NCBI RefSeq assembly: GCF_903166585.1
Contig: NZ_CAESCM010000003.1
Coordinates: forward strand, 1-64,000
DNA from: Pedobacter ghigonis
GTDB taxonomy: Bacteria > Bacteroidota > Bacteroidia > Sphingobacteriales > Sphingobacteriaceae
Length of the DNA stretch: 64,000 nt
Direction: 5' to 3'
Shown here: in pieces, positions 18,301 to 27,119 of the stretch
How the letters are laid out: each line of letters starts with the position of its first letter
How positions within the stretch are numbered: the stretch's first letter is position 1
Made by a program: the position numbers and the translations under genes
Notes under the pieces: generated by a model
What the model was told of the DNA's origin: nothing
The model's input: only the letters and a program-made list of their open reading frames with translations
Databases searched by the model: none

Positions 18301-19879
18301 GATTGCAAAAGTTCGTCACTCAACACCAGGTGTAGGTTTAATTTCTCCTCCTCCGCACCACGATATTTATTCGATCGAGGATTTAGCCCAGTTAATTTAC
18401 GACCTTAAAAATGCCAATCGCGCTGCAAGGATCAACGTTAAACTGGTATCTAAAGCAGGTGTAGGTACTATTGCAGCCGGTGTTGCAAAAGCACATGCCG
18501 ATGTAATTTTGGTATCGGGTTTTGATGGTGGTACAGGTGCTTCACCGTTAACTTCTATTCAGCATGCTGGCTTACCTTGGGAGCTTGGTTTGGCAGAAGC
18601 ACACCAGACTTTGGTTAAAAACAAATTACGTAACCGGATCATCCTTCAAACAGATGGTCAGTTAAAAACAGGTAGGGATATTGCTATTGCAGCGTTATTG
18701 GGTGCTGAAGAATGGGGTGTGGCTACTGCTGCATTGGTTACTTCGGGCTGTATTATGATGCGTAAATGCCACCTGAATACTTGTCCGGTTGGTGTGGCGA
18801 CACAAGATCCGGAATTGAGAAAATTATTCACTGGTGATGCCGATCACGTAGTAAACTTGTTTTATTTCCTTGCCGAAGAATTACGCGAAATTATGGCTGA
18901 ATTAGGTTTCAGAACCATTCATGAAATGATCGGTCAGGCTGATGTTTTAAAAGTACGTGAGTTGCCTGCAACCGACTGGAAATTAAAGCACCTTGATTTA
19001 TCGGCTATTTTATATAAAGCGGAAGAGAATGGCTTGCCTTTATTCAATACTGAGGCGCAGGATCATGGTTTAGATCACGTTTTAGATCATAAACTAATCG
19101 CAGCTGCACAATCTGCTATTGAAAACAACGAACCTGTTTTTGCAAGCTTCGAAGTTAAAAATACCGACCGTTCATTAGGCACTATGTTATCTAACGAAAT
19201 CTCTAAGGTGCATTTAAGTGCAGGTTTGCCGCCTGATACCATCAACTTTAAATTTGTTGGTTCGGCCGGACAAAGTTTTGGTGCATTCAATACCCGTGGG
19301 GTTACTTTATCACTGGAAGGTGAGGCGAACGATTACGTGGGTAAAGGATTGTCGGGTGCAAGATTAGCCGTTTATCCTTTTGCAAATTCGACTTTTATAC
19401 CTGAGCAGAATATCATTATCGGTAACGTGGCATTGTATGGTGCTACTTCGGGCGAGTTATTTGCACGTGGTAAAGCTGGTGAACGTTTTGCCGTACGTAA
19501 CTCTGGTGCAACAGCAGTTGTAGAAGGAGTTGGCGATCACGGTTGTGAGTACATGACTGGTGGTGAAGTGTTAATTCTTGGTGATACAGGAAGTAACTTT
19601 GCAGCTGGAATGAGTGGTGGTGTAGCTTGGGTTTACGATGCAAACGGAACTTTTGCACGCAAATGCAACAAGGAAATGGTTGATTTAGATCCGTTACAGG
19701 CTGAAGATGAAGAACGCATTTTAGCTTTGCTTAAATCGCATATTCGATTAACAGACAGTAAGGTAGCTGAGTTTATCTTAAGCGATTGGAAAACACAATC
19801 AGCTCACTTTGTAAAAGTATTCCCTAAAGAATACAAAGCAGTTTTAGCAAAACGTAACCAACAAGTAAAAACACACTAA
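15380..19879 (+). CDS. gltB: Glutamate synthase large subunit
   Basis: 1499 residues, normal for bacterial GltB. A 16-residue propeptide precedes Cys17 (DACGIGFV), which becomes the N-terminal nucleophile of the glutaminase domain. Later come the central domain, the FMN/2-oxoglutarate synthase domain (GAKPGEGGQLPGHKV, STPGVGLISPPPHHDIYSIE) with the 3Fe-4S ligands in GCIMMRKCHLNTCPVG, and the C-terminal GXGXG beta-helix (NTRGV...GDHGCEYMTGG). It makes two glutamates from glutamine and 2-oxoglutarate using electrons passed from GltD. The stop is 3 nt before gltD, so they form one operon. A 15342-15362 inverted repeat upstream may be regulatory. Confidence 0.98.
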   Translation: MEPNSGLYDAQFEHDACGIGFVAHVKGRKSHQIISDALTILENLDHRGASGAEPNTGDGAGIMIQIPHEFFYDECLKAGFSLPETNNYGVGMLFMPKDIRSREECRELIYRAAEKLGLEILGFRKVDVDTTDIGSMALSVEPEIEQVFIARPYAVAPGADFERKLYIFKNYLIKLIVNTVHGGKDFYIVSLSAQTIIYKGQLTSLQVRTYFSDLSDKRVVSALGLVHSRFATNTFPSWRLAQPFRFIAHNGEINTLQGNLNWFRAGVKSLASSHFTPEELDMLLPVIDETNSDSGCLDNVIELLFHAGRTLPHVLMMLVPEAWDGNDDMDPVKKAFYEFHATLMEPWDGPAAIAFTDGKLIGATLDRNGLRPSRYAITSDDRVIMGSEAGALAIDQSTIIEKGRLTPGKMFVVDMEQGRIISDEEIKTQVCGGSPYADWINQYQIRLEELPEPRLMFTGLSTESIFKYQQVFGYSREDVDLLLKPMALEGKEPIGSMGTDTPLAILSQRPQHLSSYFKQLFAQVTNPPIDPIREKVVMSLASFMGSNGNLLDENPRQAHCVAIKHPILTNQELEKLRSIDTGVFQAKTLQTYFRADGKPGAMAKALDRLCRYAVDAVEDGFQVIVLSDRAIDSEHAAMPSLLAVSAVHHHLIRKGYRGAVGIVIEAGDIWEVHHFATLLGFGVTAINPYLALETIGGFQEESGLSAEELTKNYIYAVNSGLLKIFSKMGISTLQSYQGAQIFEILGLNKQVVNTYFTGAVSRIGGLGLDEIAKETLIKHHRSFGPATQTENLLPAGGTYKYRRRGEAHLFNPQTIHLLQNATRKNDFNIFKQYSKLVNEQTQQAYTIRGLFEFNYTRPAVPLNEVESTTEILKRFATGAMSFGSISHEAHSTLAIAMNRIGGKSNTGEGGEDEMRYTKLPNGDSMRSAIKQVASARFGVTSYYLTNADELQIKMAQGAKPGEGGQLPGHKVDDWIAKVRHSTPGVGLISPPPHHDIYSIEDLAQLIYDLKNANRAARINVKLVSKAGVGTIAAGVAKAHADVILVSGFDGGTGASPLTSIQHAGLPWELGLAEAHQTLVKNKLRNRIILQTDGQLKTGRDIAIAALLGAEEWGVATAALVTSGCIMMRKCHLNTCPVGVATQDPELRKLFTGDADHVVNLFYFLAEELREIMAELGFRTIHEMIGQADVLKVRELPATDWKLKHLDLSAILYKAEENGLPLFNTEAQDHGLDHVLDHKLIAAAQSAIENNEPVFASFEVKNTDRSLGTMLSNEISKVHLSAGLPPDTINFKFVGSAGQSFGAFNTRGVTLSLEGEANDYVGKGLSGARLAVYPFANSTFIPEQNIIIGNVALYGATSGELFARGKAGERFAVRNSGATAVVEGVGDHGCEYMTGGEVLILGDTGSNFAAGMSGGVAWVYDANGTFARKCNKEMVDLDPLQAEDEERILALLKSHIRLTDSKVAEFILSDWKTQSAHFVKVFPKEYKAVLAKRNQQVKTH

Positions 19880-19882
19880 GCC

Positions 19883-21349
19883 ATGGGAAAAGTAACAGGA
19901 TTTCAAGAATACGATAGAGTTGCGCCCACCAGAGAAGAGGCTGCAACGCGTGTAAAACACTATGGGGAATTTTTAAACGAATTGCCCGCAAAAGAATTAA
20001 ATAATCAGGCTGCGCGCTGTATGGATTGCGGCGTACCTTTTTGCCAATCGGGGTGCCCGCTGGGTAACGTAATACCTGAGTTTAACGACGCAGTTTATCA
20101 GGGCAAATGGGAGCAGGCTGCCAACATTTTATTAAGTACAAACAATTTTCCTGAGTTTACGGGAAGGATTTGTCCGGCACCTTGTGAGTCGGCTTGCGTA
20201 CTGGGTATTAACCGCCCGCCGGTTTCTATCGAGGAAATTGAAAAGCATATTATCGAAATCGCTTTCGAAAAAGGATTTATCAAAGCAAAAGCGCCATTAA
20301 TCAGAACCGGTAAAAAGGTTGCAGTTATTGGTTCAGGTCCGGCTGGATTAGCCGCTGCTGCTCAGTTAAATAAGGTTGGTCACGAAGTTACCGTTTTCGA
20401 ACGCGACGATGCACCAGGTGGTTTATTGAGATATGGTATTCCTGATTTTAAGCTTCAGAAAAATGTAATCGATCGCCGTATCGATTTAATGAAAGAAGAA
20501 GGAATAATTTTTAAATGCAATGCCAACGTTGGCGAAAACGTAGAGATTGGTACCTTATTGAGAGATTATAGCGCCATTGTATTGGCCGGTGGTTCTACCA
20601 TTCCACGCGATTTGCCAATTGACGGTCGTTCGGCTAAAGGTATTCATTTCGCAATGGATTTCTTAAAGCAACAAAATAAGCGTGTGGCTAACCGCAAGGT
20701 TGAAACCGAAGACATTATGGCTACAGGTAAAAATGTAATCGTAATTGGTGGTGGTGATACCGGTTCAGATTGTATTGGAACTTCTAACCGTCATGGTGCA
20801 AAATCGGTAACGCAGTTTGAAATTATGCCAATGCCACCACAAACCCGTAGCGAAAATATGCCTTGGCCAACTTATCCGATGCTATTGAAAAATACTTCTT
20901 CGCATGAGGAAGGTGCGCAAAGAGCCTGGTCGGTAAATACCAAGAACTTTATTGCCGATGAAAACGGTAACCTTAAAGCATTAAAAGTGGTAGATGTAGA
21001 GTGGGAGATTGATGCAAATGGTCGTCCGGTTACTTTTAAGGAAGTTCCGGGATCGGAAAAAGAGTTGCCTTGCGAATTGGTACTGCTTGCAATGGGTTTC
21101 TTATACCCACAAAAAGAGGGATTAATTGAAAAATTAGGTGTAGAGCTTGATAACCGTGGAAACGTAAAAGCTTCTGAACACACTTATCAAACCAATATTG
21201 CTAAGATTTTTGCAGCGGGCGATGTTCGCCGCGGACAATCGCTGGTAGTTTGGGCCATTTCAGAAGGCAGGGAAGCTGCCCGTAAAGTAGATGAATACTT
21301 AATGGGAGCAACCAAACTGGCATCGAGAGATGCTATTGCTTATGCTTAG
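19883..21349 (+). CDS. gltD: Glutamate synthase small subunit
   Basis: 488 residues. The N-terminal ferredoxin-like domain holds two sets of cysteines (CMDCGVPFCQSGCPLGN near residue 43, and CPAPCESACVLG near residue 94) for the 4Fe-4S clusters. FAD binding follows at AVIGSGPAGLAAA (near residue 149), NADPH binding at VIGGGDTGSDC (near residue 290), and a final AAGDVRRGQSLVVWAISEGR. It oxidises NADPH and feeds electrons to GltB. Directly follows gltB and is ended by a strong GNRA-loop terminator. Confidence 0.98.
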   Translation: MGKVTGFQEYDRVAPTREEAATRVKHYGEFLNELPAKELNNQAARCMDCGVPFCQSGCPLGNVIPEFNDAVYQGKWEQAANILLSTNNFPEFTGRICPAPCESACVLGINRPPVSIEEIEKHIIEIAFEKGFIKAKAPLIRTGKKVAVIGSGPAGLAAAAQLNKVGHEVTVFERDDAPGGLLRYGIPDFKLQKNVIDRRIDLMKEEGIIFKCNANVGENVEIGTLLRDYSAIVLAGGSTIPRDLPIDGRSAKGIHFAMDFLKQQNKRVANRKVETEDIMATGKNVIVIGGGDTGSDCIGTSNRHGAKSVTQFEIMPMPPQTRSENMPWPTYPMLLKNTSSHEEGAQRAWSVNTKNFIADENGNLKALKVVDVEWEIDANGRPVTFKEVPGSEKELPCELVLLAMGFLYPQKEGLIEKLGVELDNRGNVKASEHTYQTNIAKIFAAGDVRRGQSLVVWAISEGREAARKVDEYLMGATKLASRDAIAYA

Positions 21350-21374
21350 TAGGTTTTAAATTCTATATTTTTAG

Positions 21375-21402
21375 GGTCGTGGTGCAAACCACGACCTTTT
21401 TT
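21375..21402 (+). terminator. Rho-independent terminator of gltBD
   Basis: 9-bp perfect stem GGTCGTGGT/ACCACGACC (21375-21383 with 21388-21396), GCAA loop, then six T. It begins 26 nt past the gltD stop. Confidence 0.92.
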
Positions 21403-21410
21403 GTTTAAAG

Positions 21411-21660
21411 ATGGCAACCGATTCATGGATTGACACGGAATTTATGCTATGGCCTGGTGTCTAACCAGACGCTTATCCTATCGGTCGGTGTCCACACCGA
21501 CCGAAACAAATAGAGGTGTTGGTGGAGGCACCGACCTTTAGATTATAGAAAAAACATTCCGTGTAGTCTGCGTCTCCGTGGCTATATTTATCCTATCGGT
21601 TGGTAGAGACATCAGTCTTTAGATTATATAGAGAAAAACTCTTCGTGGCTATATTCTAGT
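21411..21660. repeat. Mosaic of two intergenic repeat families
   Basis: The 329-nt gap between gltD and the DUF763 gene is filled with repeats. Family A: a perfect 10-bp hairpin at 21481-21490/21495-21504 (loop TCCA), a second GGTGTTGGTGG-type hairpin at about 21515-21536, and a decayed copy at 21596-21622; compare 221-242 and 63821-63879. Family B: CCGTGTAGTCTGCGTCTCCGTGGC at about 21559-21582 in pieces, plus CTTCGTGGCTATATT near 21641-21655; compare 22940-23115. TTTAGATTATA follows each family A copy here. Confidence 0.65.
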
Positions 21661-21678
21661 TCAATCAAAACAGCAAAC

Positions 21679-22881
21679 CTAAAACAACTTCAACTGTTTA
21701 TCCTTTGGTGGTTTCTCTTTCCCAAACACGGTCCTTCCACCGTATTTCCAGCTGTTTTTTCTTTCCAGCTCAATCACTTTCTCAAAATCCATGTTGGGCA
21801 CAAAGTCTTTTTCTGCATTACTGGCAATACGATGCAGCGATTTTATCGCTTCCTGTTTATCGGTAATGCCAATTTTAGCTTTCTCAACTGCCTGGCGCAA
21901 AAAGCTTATGGTTTCATCGTAAATATTTACCGGAACCGGAAAAGGGTGACCATCTTTACCTCCGTGTGCAAAAGAAAACCTGGCCGGATCGGTAAAACGT
22001 GATGGCGTTCCATGGATTACCTCGCTCACCAACGCCATCGATTGCAGGGTGCGGGGGCCCATACCTTCAAGTAAGAGCAGTTCTTCGAAATTATCGGGCT
22101 TTTTCTCTTGTGCCAGCCACAAAATACTACCCAATCTTTTTAGGTCTACATCTTTGGCTTTTACCTCATGGTGCCTGGGCAATACCAGTTTTTGTATTTC
22201 GGCGATCATTCGGGTAGGTGCTTCAGTAGTCAGGTCCATCATGGCTGCTCGGGTGGGATTGGCTGCTGAGGCAGTTAGGTTTAATATTTGACCCTGGTTA
22301 ATTCCACAAATTCCCGTATGCGGTTCTTCTACAAAAGATTTTAAGTTTTCAGAGTGCCAGTGGTAGCGTCTGGCTGTGCCGCTGAAATCGCTCATCCCTT
22401 GTTGCACTATGGCCCAATCCCCATCACTGCTTAAAATAAAATTATGGAGGTAAAGCTGAAAACCATCCTGAATAGCCGTATTATCTACTTTTGCACTAAG
22501 CTTGCTCGATCTGACCAGCATTTGCCCATCCAATCCGGTTTTTTCTGCCACGCGCAAAAGTTCGTTTGGAGTTTCGCGACTTAGCTTCCCTTTGCCACCA
22601 CAAATATAAATGCCCAGTTCTTTTGATAGTGGGTTAATGGCTTTTTTCAAGGCACCCATTACGGAAGTAGTAATACCCGATGAATGCCAGTCCATGCCCA
22701 TTACTGCACCTAAACTCTGAAACCAAAACGGACTACTTAAGCGGCGTATTACTTCTGCTTTGCCATATTCAGCTAAAATAGCTTCAGTTATCGCAAGACC
22801 AAGTTTGGCCATACGCTGTGCCAGCCAGGGCGGAACGTGGCCATAATGTAAAGGTAAATCTGCGCTTCCTGATCTTTTCAA
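21679..22881 (-). CDS. DUF763 domain protein
   Basis: About 400 residues from a TTG at 22881, which gives the family's normal N-terminus (x)KRSGSADLPLHYGHVPPWL. The open frame continues 54 codons further upstream, but that part is translated intergenic repeat and is not protein-like. DUF763 is known mainly from archaea and scattered bacteria; its function is not established. Visible here: an N-terminal half with MGMDWHSSGITTSVMGAL, GICGINQGQ and ANPTRAAMMDLTT, and a helix-hairpin-helix-like segment LLLLEGMGPRTLQSMALV that suggests nucleic-acid binding. The lysine-rich end (EKPPKDKQLKLF) fits that. It sits alone between repeat blocks. Confidence 0.82.
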   Translation of the reverse strand: MKRSGSADLPLHYGHVPPWLAQRMAKLGLAITEAILAEYGKAEVIRRLSSPFWFQSLGAVMGMDWHSSGITTSVMGALKKAINPLSKELGIYICGGKGKLSRETPNELLRVAEKTGLDGQMLVRSSKLSAKVDNTAIQDGFQLYLHNFILSSDGDWAIVQQGMSDFSGTARRYHWHSENLKSFVEEPHTGICGINQGQILNLTASAANPTRAAMMDLTTEAPTRMIAEIQKLVLPRHHEVKAKDVDLKRLGSILWLAQEKKPDNFEELLLLEGMGPRTLQSMALVSEVIHGTPSRFTDPARFSFAHGGKDGHPFPVPVNIYDETISFLRQAVEKAKIGITDKQEAIKSLHRIASNAEKDFVPNMDFEKVIELERKNSWKYGGRTVFGKEKPPKDKQLKLF

Positions 22882-22919
22882 TGCTAACAAATTTAGTAAA
22901 AATATTGCAATATAAATTA

Positions 22920-23115
22920 TATCTCTTACCACAGATGCACAACATCCATGGAGTTCTAATAATATTTCCGTGCTAATCTGCGTCTCCGTGGCTGTTGATC
23001 TAATGGGATAATCTATTTGCTGCCAATGATGCACGGAACTCACAGAGCAATACCTATGCTAATGTGTAACTTCGTGGCTATTTTATAATTGATCTTCTAA
23101 AATACTTCCGTGCTG
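22920..23115. repeat. Decayed intergenic repeats, CCGTG...TCTCCGTGGC family
   Basis: Between DUF763 and the phosphoesterase. Pieces: ACCACAGATGCACA at about 22929, TTTCCGTGCTAATCTGCG then TCTCCGTGGCTGT at about 22965-22997, GATGCACGGAACTCACAGAG at about 23028-23047, TGCTAATGTGTAACTTCGTG near 23056, and CTTCCGTGCTGG at 23105-23116. The parts pair as a long imperfect inverted repeat. The first 54 codons of the apparent DUF763 open frame are this repeat. Confidence 0.6.
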
Positions 23116-23176
23116 GTTAAACGATTGGCCTTATATTTTGTTATCTTCAACCGGAGGCATAAATTTAAACCAGCTG

Positions 23177-24280
23177 ATGCGCAAATTTCTTCAACGTTTA
23201 TTAAGCAATTGGATTATCCGCATGTCTAATAAATACAGCTCGCGTCCCAACCGCAGGCGTATACATGGCGCATTAAACAAACTTTTCAAAACCATTGTTA
23301 AAACCCCTGGAAAGCGGGGTCTCATTTTAGAAATCACCGAAGCAAACCGGTTTATCATTCTCTCCGATCAGCATAAAGGAGCACGTGATAACGCCGACGA
23401 TTTTACCCTTGCTGAAATAAACTATCTTAAGGCACTTGAACATTATGCCATAAATGATTTTCATTATATCAACCTCGGCGATAGTGAAGAGCTTTGGAAA
23501 AACTTAATGGAATCGGTTATCAGGCACAATAAAAAAACTTTCGAGGCAGAAAAGATTTTCATAAATAAAGGCATGTTTACCAAAATATTTGGCAATCACG
23601 ATCTGTATTGGGACAACGACCCGCTGGCAGGCTTTAACCTCAACCGCATTTACGGGAAAAAAATACCCATTTATGAAGGAGCTATCTTGCGCATGCCCGT
23701 TGGTTCGCAATTGCTGGATATTTTTCTTACACACGGTCATCAAGGCGATTTGCAAAGTGATGGCAACTGGTTTAGCAAATGGTTTGTTAGTACGGTATGG
23801 GCGCCGCTGCAGGCTTACCTTCAAATTAACCCCAATACGCCGGCCTACGATAACCAGCTTAAAACTGCGCACAATATTATGATGTACAGCTGGGTGGCTA
23901 CGCAAACCAATAAAGTGCTGATTACCGGACATACTCATCAACCAGTTTTTGCCTCATTAACACACCTGGAAAGAATTTACCTCAAATTGCAGCAGGCCAA
24001 AAGAGATAATAAGCAGGAAGTTATCGCTGCTTTAAATGCAGAGTTGGTAAAACAAACCAGTGGAGGCGATAAAGCTCCGCGCTTTAGAAAATATAAACCC
24101 AATTATTTTAACAGCGGTTGTTGCTGTTTCAATGATGGCGATATTACCGGTATAGAAATCGAAAAGGGATTAATCCGCCTAATTAAGTGGTCGTGCCATA
24201 AAACCGGCCAGCCTGAACGGATTGTACTCGAAGAAATGAAACTTGATCTACTTTTAGAAACTGATTTACCTAAGCGGTAG
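23177..24280 (+). CDS. Metallophosphoesterase family protein
   Basis: 367 residues from the ATG at 23177; an in-frame TTG at 23138 adds only 13 unlikely residues. Calcineurin-like phosphoesterase motifs occur in order: LSDQHKG (near residue 64), NLGDSEELW (near 96), FGNHDLYWD (near 138), LTHGHQGD (near 185) and ITGHTHQP (near 250), giving the di-metal site. Substrate unknown: relatives include UDP-2,3-diacylglucosamine hydrolase and nucleotide or DNA phosphatases. A Lys/Arg-rich N-terminus could contact nucleic acid or membrane. Its 3' end overlaps the convergent histidine kinase gene by 15 nt. Confidence 0.85.
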   Translation: MRKFLQRLLSNWIIRMSNKYSSRPNRRRIHGALNKLFKTIVKTPGKRGLILEITEANRFIILSDQHKGARDNADDFTLAEINYLKALEHYAINDFHYINLGDSEELWKNLMESVIRHNKKTFEAEKIFINKGMFTKIFGNHDLYWDNDPLAGFNLNRIYGKKIPIYEGAILRMPVGSQLLDIFLTHGHQGDLQSDGNWFSKWFVSTVWAPLQAYLQINPNTPAYDNQLKTAHNIMMYSWVATQTNKVLITGHTHQPVFASLTHLERIYLKLQQAKRDNKQEVIAALNAELVKQTSGGDKAPRFRKYKPNYFNSGCCCFNDGDITGIEIEKGLIRLIKWSCHKTGQPERIVLEEMKLDLLLETDLPKR

Positions 24281-25387
24281 TTTCACATAAAAAGTTGTAC
24301 CTAAACCTTTACCCGGACTTTCGGCCCATAATTTCCCTTTATGGATATCTATGAATGCGCCAGCCGTAATCAGGCCAAAGCCATTGGCACTTTCTGTACC
24401 GGTGGGTTTAGCACTTAACGGTGCAAATTTGGTGAAAATTTTATCCAGGTCTTCGGTGGTTAAACCAACGCCCTGATCGTTAACCGAAACGGTAAGTTCG
24501 GTTGTGGTAAGCTGATGCGATATATTAATGGCTGTTCCCAATGGAGAAAACTTAATTGCATTATCAATCAGCTGGCTAAAAATTACAGTAAGTTTATTTA
24601 CATCTCCAAATATTAAGATGGGCTCGTAAATATTTATCGAAATAGATTGTCCTTTGTGTTTAAGGGGCAAGTCAAAATTTAGTTTTACCGCTTCGAGTAC
24701 TTCTTTTAAATCGATCTGGGCTTTCTCCGGTTTATATCCGCCTGCAGCTTTTTTAGCCGGAATTAAAATTTCATTCAGGCTATCGACCATTTTTTTCGAC
24801 TGTGAATTGATTTTACTGGCAATTAATACCGCCTTATCATCAATAGCAGGTATTCTGCCCATCAACTCCGATTGCAGGGAAATGGTTGTCATTGGGTTTT
24901 TAAGGTCATGGATCAGCACATGGAGGCGATCATCATAGGCCCTGAACGCATTGCGTGTCGCTATTCTCGATGCCAGGATATCCATCACCATTTCTGCCAG
25001 CAGGCTAAGCATTTGGGTTTGTGTTTCAGTTGGTGCTATAATTTCAGCCGTAGAAACATAAATTACACCTAGCAAATAACCCTCCGGTGTTTGAAGCGGA
25101 GCTGTAATGATCGAGCTGCCGCCTTCGTTTACAACATTAAAATTATGGCAAAGTGGCAATTTAGGATTAACTGGTGGATGACCAACTACCGATTTTTGAA
25201 AAAGTAATGCATTCCCTTCAAAACAGATGCCTGCGCCAGGGGCTTTAAATATGCCGGTGGCTAAGTGGGATATCCTGTCGAAAGTGTATTCGGCCTCGGT
25301 ATCCAGAATTTCGTAATGCATCAGTTTAGCTAAGCGCAGTGCTTCATATTGGGGTTTGGTATTTTCAACTACTTTTTCACTGTGCAT
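24266..25387 (-). CDS. GAF domain sensor histidine kinase
   Basis: 373 residues from the ATG at 25387; a TTG 11 codons earlier is less likely. A cytosolic GAF domain (about residues 20-150) opens with LAKLMHYEILDTEAEYTFDRISHLA, the form common in cytosolic Bacteroidota and cyanobacterial sensors. The HisKA H-box is VLIHDLKNP near residue 158. The ATPase domain shows the N-box (IDNAIKFS), DQGVGL and GFGL. No transmembrane segment, so it senses an internal signal. No response regulator is adjacent; the nearest are at 32.2 and 35.0 kb. Overlaps the convergent phosphoesterase by 15 nt. Confidence 0.9.
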   Translation of the reverse strand: MHSEKVVENTKPQYEALRLAKLMHYEILDTEAEYTFDRISHLATGIFKAPGAGICFEGNALLFQKSVVGHPPVNPKLPLCHNFNVVNEGGSSIITAPLQTPEGYLLGVIYVSTAEIIAPTETQTQMLSLLAEMVMDILASRIATRNAFRAYDDRLHVLIHDLKNPMTTISLQSELMGRIPAIDDKAVLIASKINSQSKKMVDSLNEILIPAKKAAGGYKPEKAQIDLKEVLEAVKLNFDLPLKHKGQSISINIYEPILIFGDVNKLTVIFSQLIDNAIKFSPLGTAINISHQLTTTELTVSVNDQGVGLTTEDLDKIFTKFAPLSAKPTGTESANGFGLITAGAFIDIHKGKLWAESPGKGLGTTFYVKLPLR

Positions 25388-25540
25388 GGCCTGGTTGTTT
25401 TGAATGAAGAGATGTTGCAATAAAGGTAAAGATTATGATTAAACTGATAAATAATATAAACAATTAAGTAGTAAATTTAGTTAATATAAAGTTGCAGGTA
25501 AGGGAGGCCAATTGTTTAATTACCACCAAATAAATAAATA

Positions 25541-27007
25541 ATGAGACTATATATTGAACGTAAGCCAGTTAAGGTTTATCCTGATACTAAAAGAGTTATT
25601 GCCCGGTTTTTTTTTAACGGAGAGGAACGCGCATTAGAAGTAATTAAAAAAGTATTGCTGTTTTCTGATGAAAAAGTATTCTCGCTGGTATCGCCAATAT
25701 TGCAGGAATATTCTAAACGGCATAGAAACATAACCAAAATTTTAACGCGTCACTGTAAAAAACTGAAGAAGCAGTTTACCGCACTTGGTACCTCGTTCGA
25801 GCATATTGACGAATATACACGCTTGCTGATTGGCGCTTACTTTACACACGAATATTCGATCGAATCGGCTGCTTTTTTTAATCCAAGCATAGTCGAAGAT
25901 CCCGATCAAACCGATCTGGTTGAGGGAGAGAAAAGGGTAATCATCAGTTTTAGGGCTGTGGGAGAAGGGCATATATCTTCCATTGTCTTCCGCCGGGCTT
26001 TAATTGATAAAAACAACAATATTCAGGTTTTGCCTGTAGGTAATTATGTAGATGAGGCCGAGGTGGTTAAGAATGCCATTTATGCTAAAAAACTATTTTT
26101 AAAAAAGGCTGCTTATGCACAGATCGATCCGTCTGTTTTGGAAGAAATTGAAGCAAAACTCGACGATAAATTTGAATACACCAGTTTAAGCAATCTCATC
26201 AAAGATTCTAAAAGTCTGAATAAAGAAAATCCGGAACGCTTAATTGAATATGATAAAGTGCTTTGGCTTTCAGATACTTATCATACCATCAGTTTTTCGA
26301 AAGACACCGATATTTCTGACCGCGTTATTTTTCCGATCTCGGAATTTGAACGCAAAGGCATTGAGGATGCCCGCTTTGTAAAATTTGTAAGAGAGGATGG
26401 CAAGGTTTTATACTATGCCACTTATACTGCATTTGATGGCTCCCTGATCATTCCTAAACTGGTACAAACAGAGGATTTTTACGAATTCAAAGTTATTCCC
26501 CTGTACGGCGATGGTGCCCAGAACAAGAACCTGGGTTTGTTCCCGCGAAAAATTAACGGAAAATTTGTGATGATGAGCCGTATTGATGGCTGGAACAATT
26601 ACCTGATGTTTTCTGACAAAATTAACGTTTGGGAAAACCCGATTTTATTAAAACAGCCACGTTATGATTGGGAACTGGTTCAAATCGGAAATTGCGGTTC
26701 TCCAATTGAAACAGAAAAAGGCTGGATTGTAATTACGCACGGTGTTGGCCCTATGCGGCGGTATTGTATTGGCGCAAGTCTGCTCGATCTTGAAGATCCA
26801 AGAAAAGAAATAGGTCATTTAAAAGAACCTTTAATTATACCCAATGGCGATGAGCGCGAAGGTTATGTACCCAATGTAGTTTATTCTTGTGGGTCCATCA
26901 TCAGTAATGGCGAACTGATCATTCCTTACGGATTATCGGATTACAGTTCTTCATTTGCTACCGTAAATTTAGAATTATTACTAGATCGCTTATTGGAGAA
27001 TAATTAA
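25541..27007 (+). CDS. Glycoside hydrolase family 130-like protein (mannoside phosphorylase family)
   Basis: 488 residues. The C-terminal two thirds is a GH130-type five-bladed propeller: GIEDARF at residues 273-279 (Asp276 would be the catalytic acid), MMSRIDGWNNY, NCGSPIETEKGWIVITHGVGPMRRYCIGASLLDLEDP, and GYVPNVVYSCG. GH130 enzymes phosphorolyse or hydrolyse beta-mannosides such as mannosyl-glucose and mannooligosaccharides. This one has an extra N-terminal region of about 170 residues rich in Lys and Arg that I do not recognise. It faces the GT4 protein tail to tail (112 nt apart); the two probably act in one glycan pathway, which is inference. Confidence 0.85.
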   Translation: MRLYIERKPVKVYPDTKRVIARFFFNGEERALEVIKKVLLFSDEKVFSLVSPILQEYSKRHRNITKILTRHCKKLKKQFTALGTSFEHIDEYTRLLIGAYFTHEYSIESAAFFNPSIVEDPDQTDLVEGEKRVIISFRAVGEGHISSIVFRRALIDKNNNIQVLPVGNYVDEAEVVKNAIYAKKLFLKKAAYAQIDPSVLEEIEAKLDDKFEYTSLSNLIKDSKSLNKENPERLIEYDKVLWLSDTYHTISFSKDTDISDRVIFPISEFERKGIEDARFVKFVREDGKVLYYATYTAFDGSLIIPKLVQTEDFYEFKVIPLYGDGAQNKNLGLFPRKINGKFVMMSRIDGWNNYLMFSDKINVWENPILLKQPRYDWELVQIGNCGSPIETEKGWIVITHGVGPMRRYCIGASLLDLEDPRKEIGHLKEPLIIPNGDEREGYVPNVVYSCGSIISNGELIIPYGLSDYSSSFATVNLELLLDRLLENN

Positions 27008-27119
27008 GTTATTGGCGAGCCAATATATCCTGCTTCGAAACTTCAATGAATCCGTCACCGCGAAGCAAGATTGTGTGAACTGATGCAATCTGGGTAGAAG
27101 GTTAATTGGTAGAATCAAC

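Noticed and set aside
22882..23043. 54-codon N-terminal extension of the DUF763 gene
   Set aside because: It decodes an intergenic repeat found elsewhere in the window, and the family's normal N-terminus begins at the TTG at 22881.
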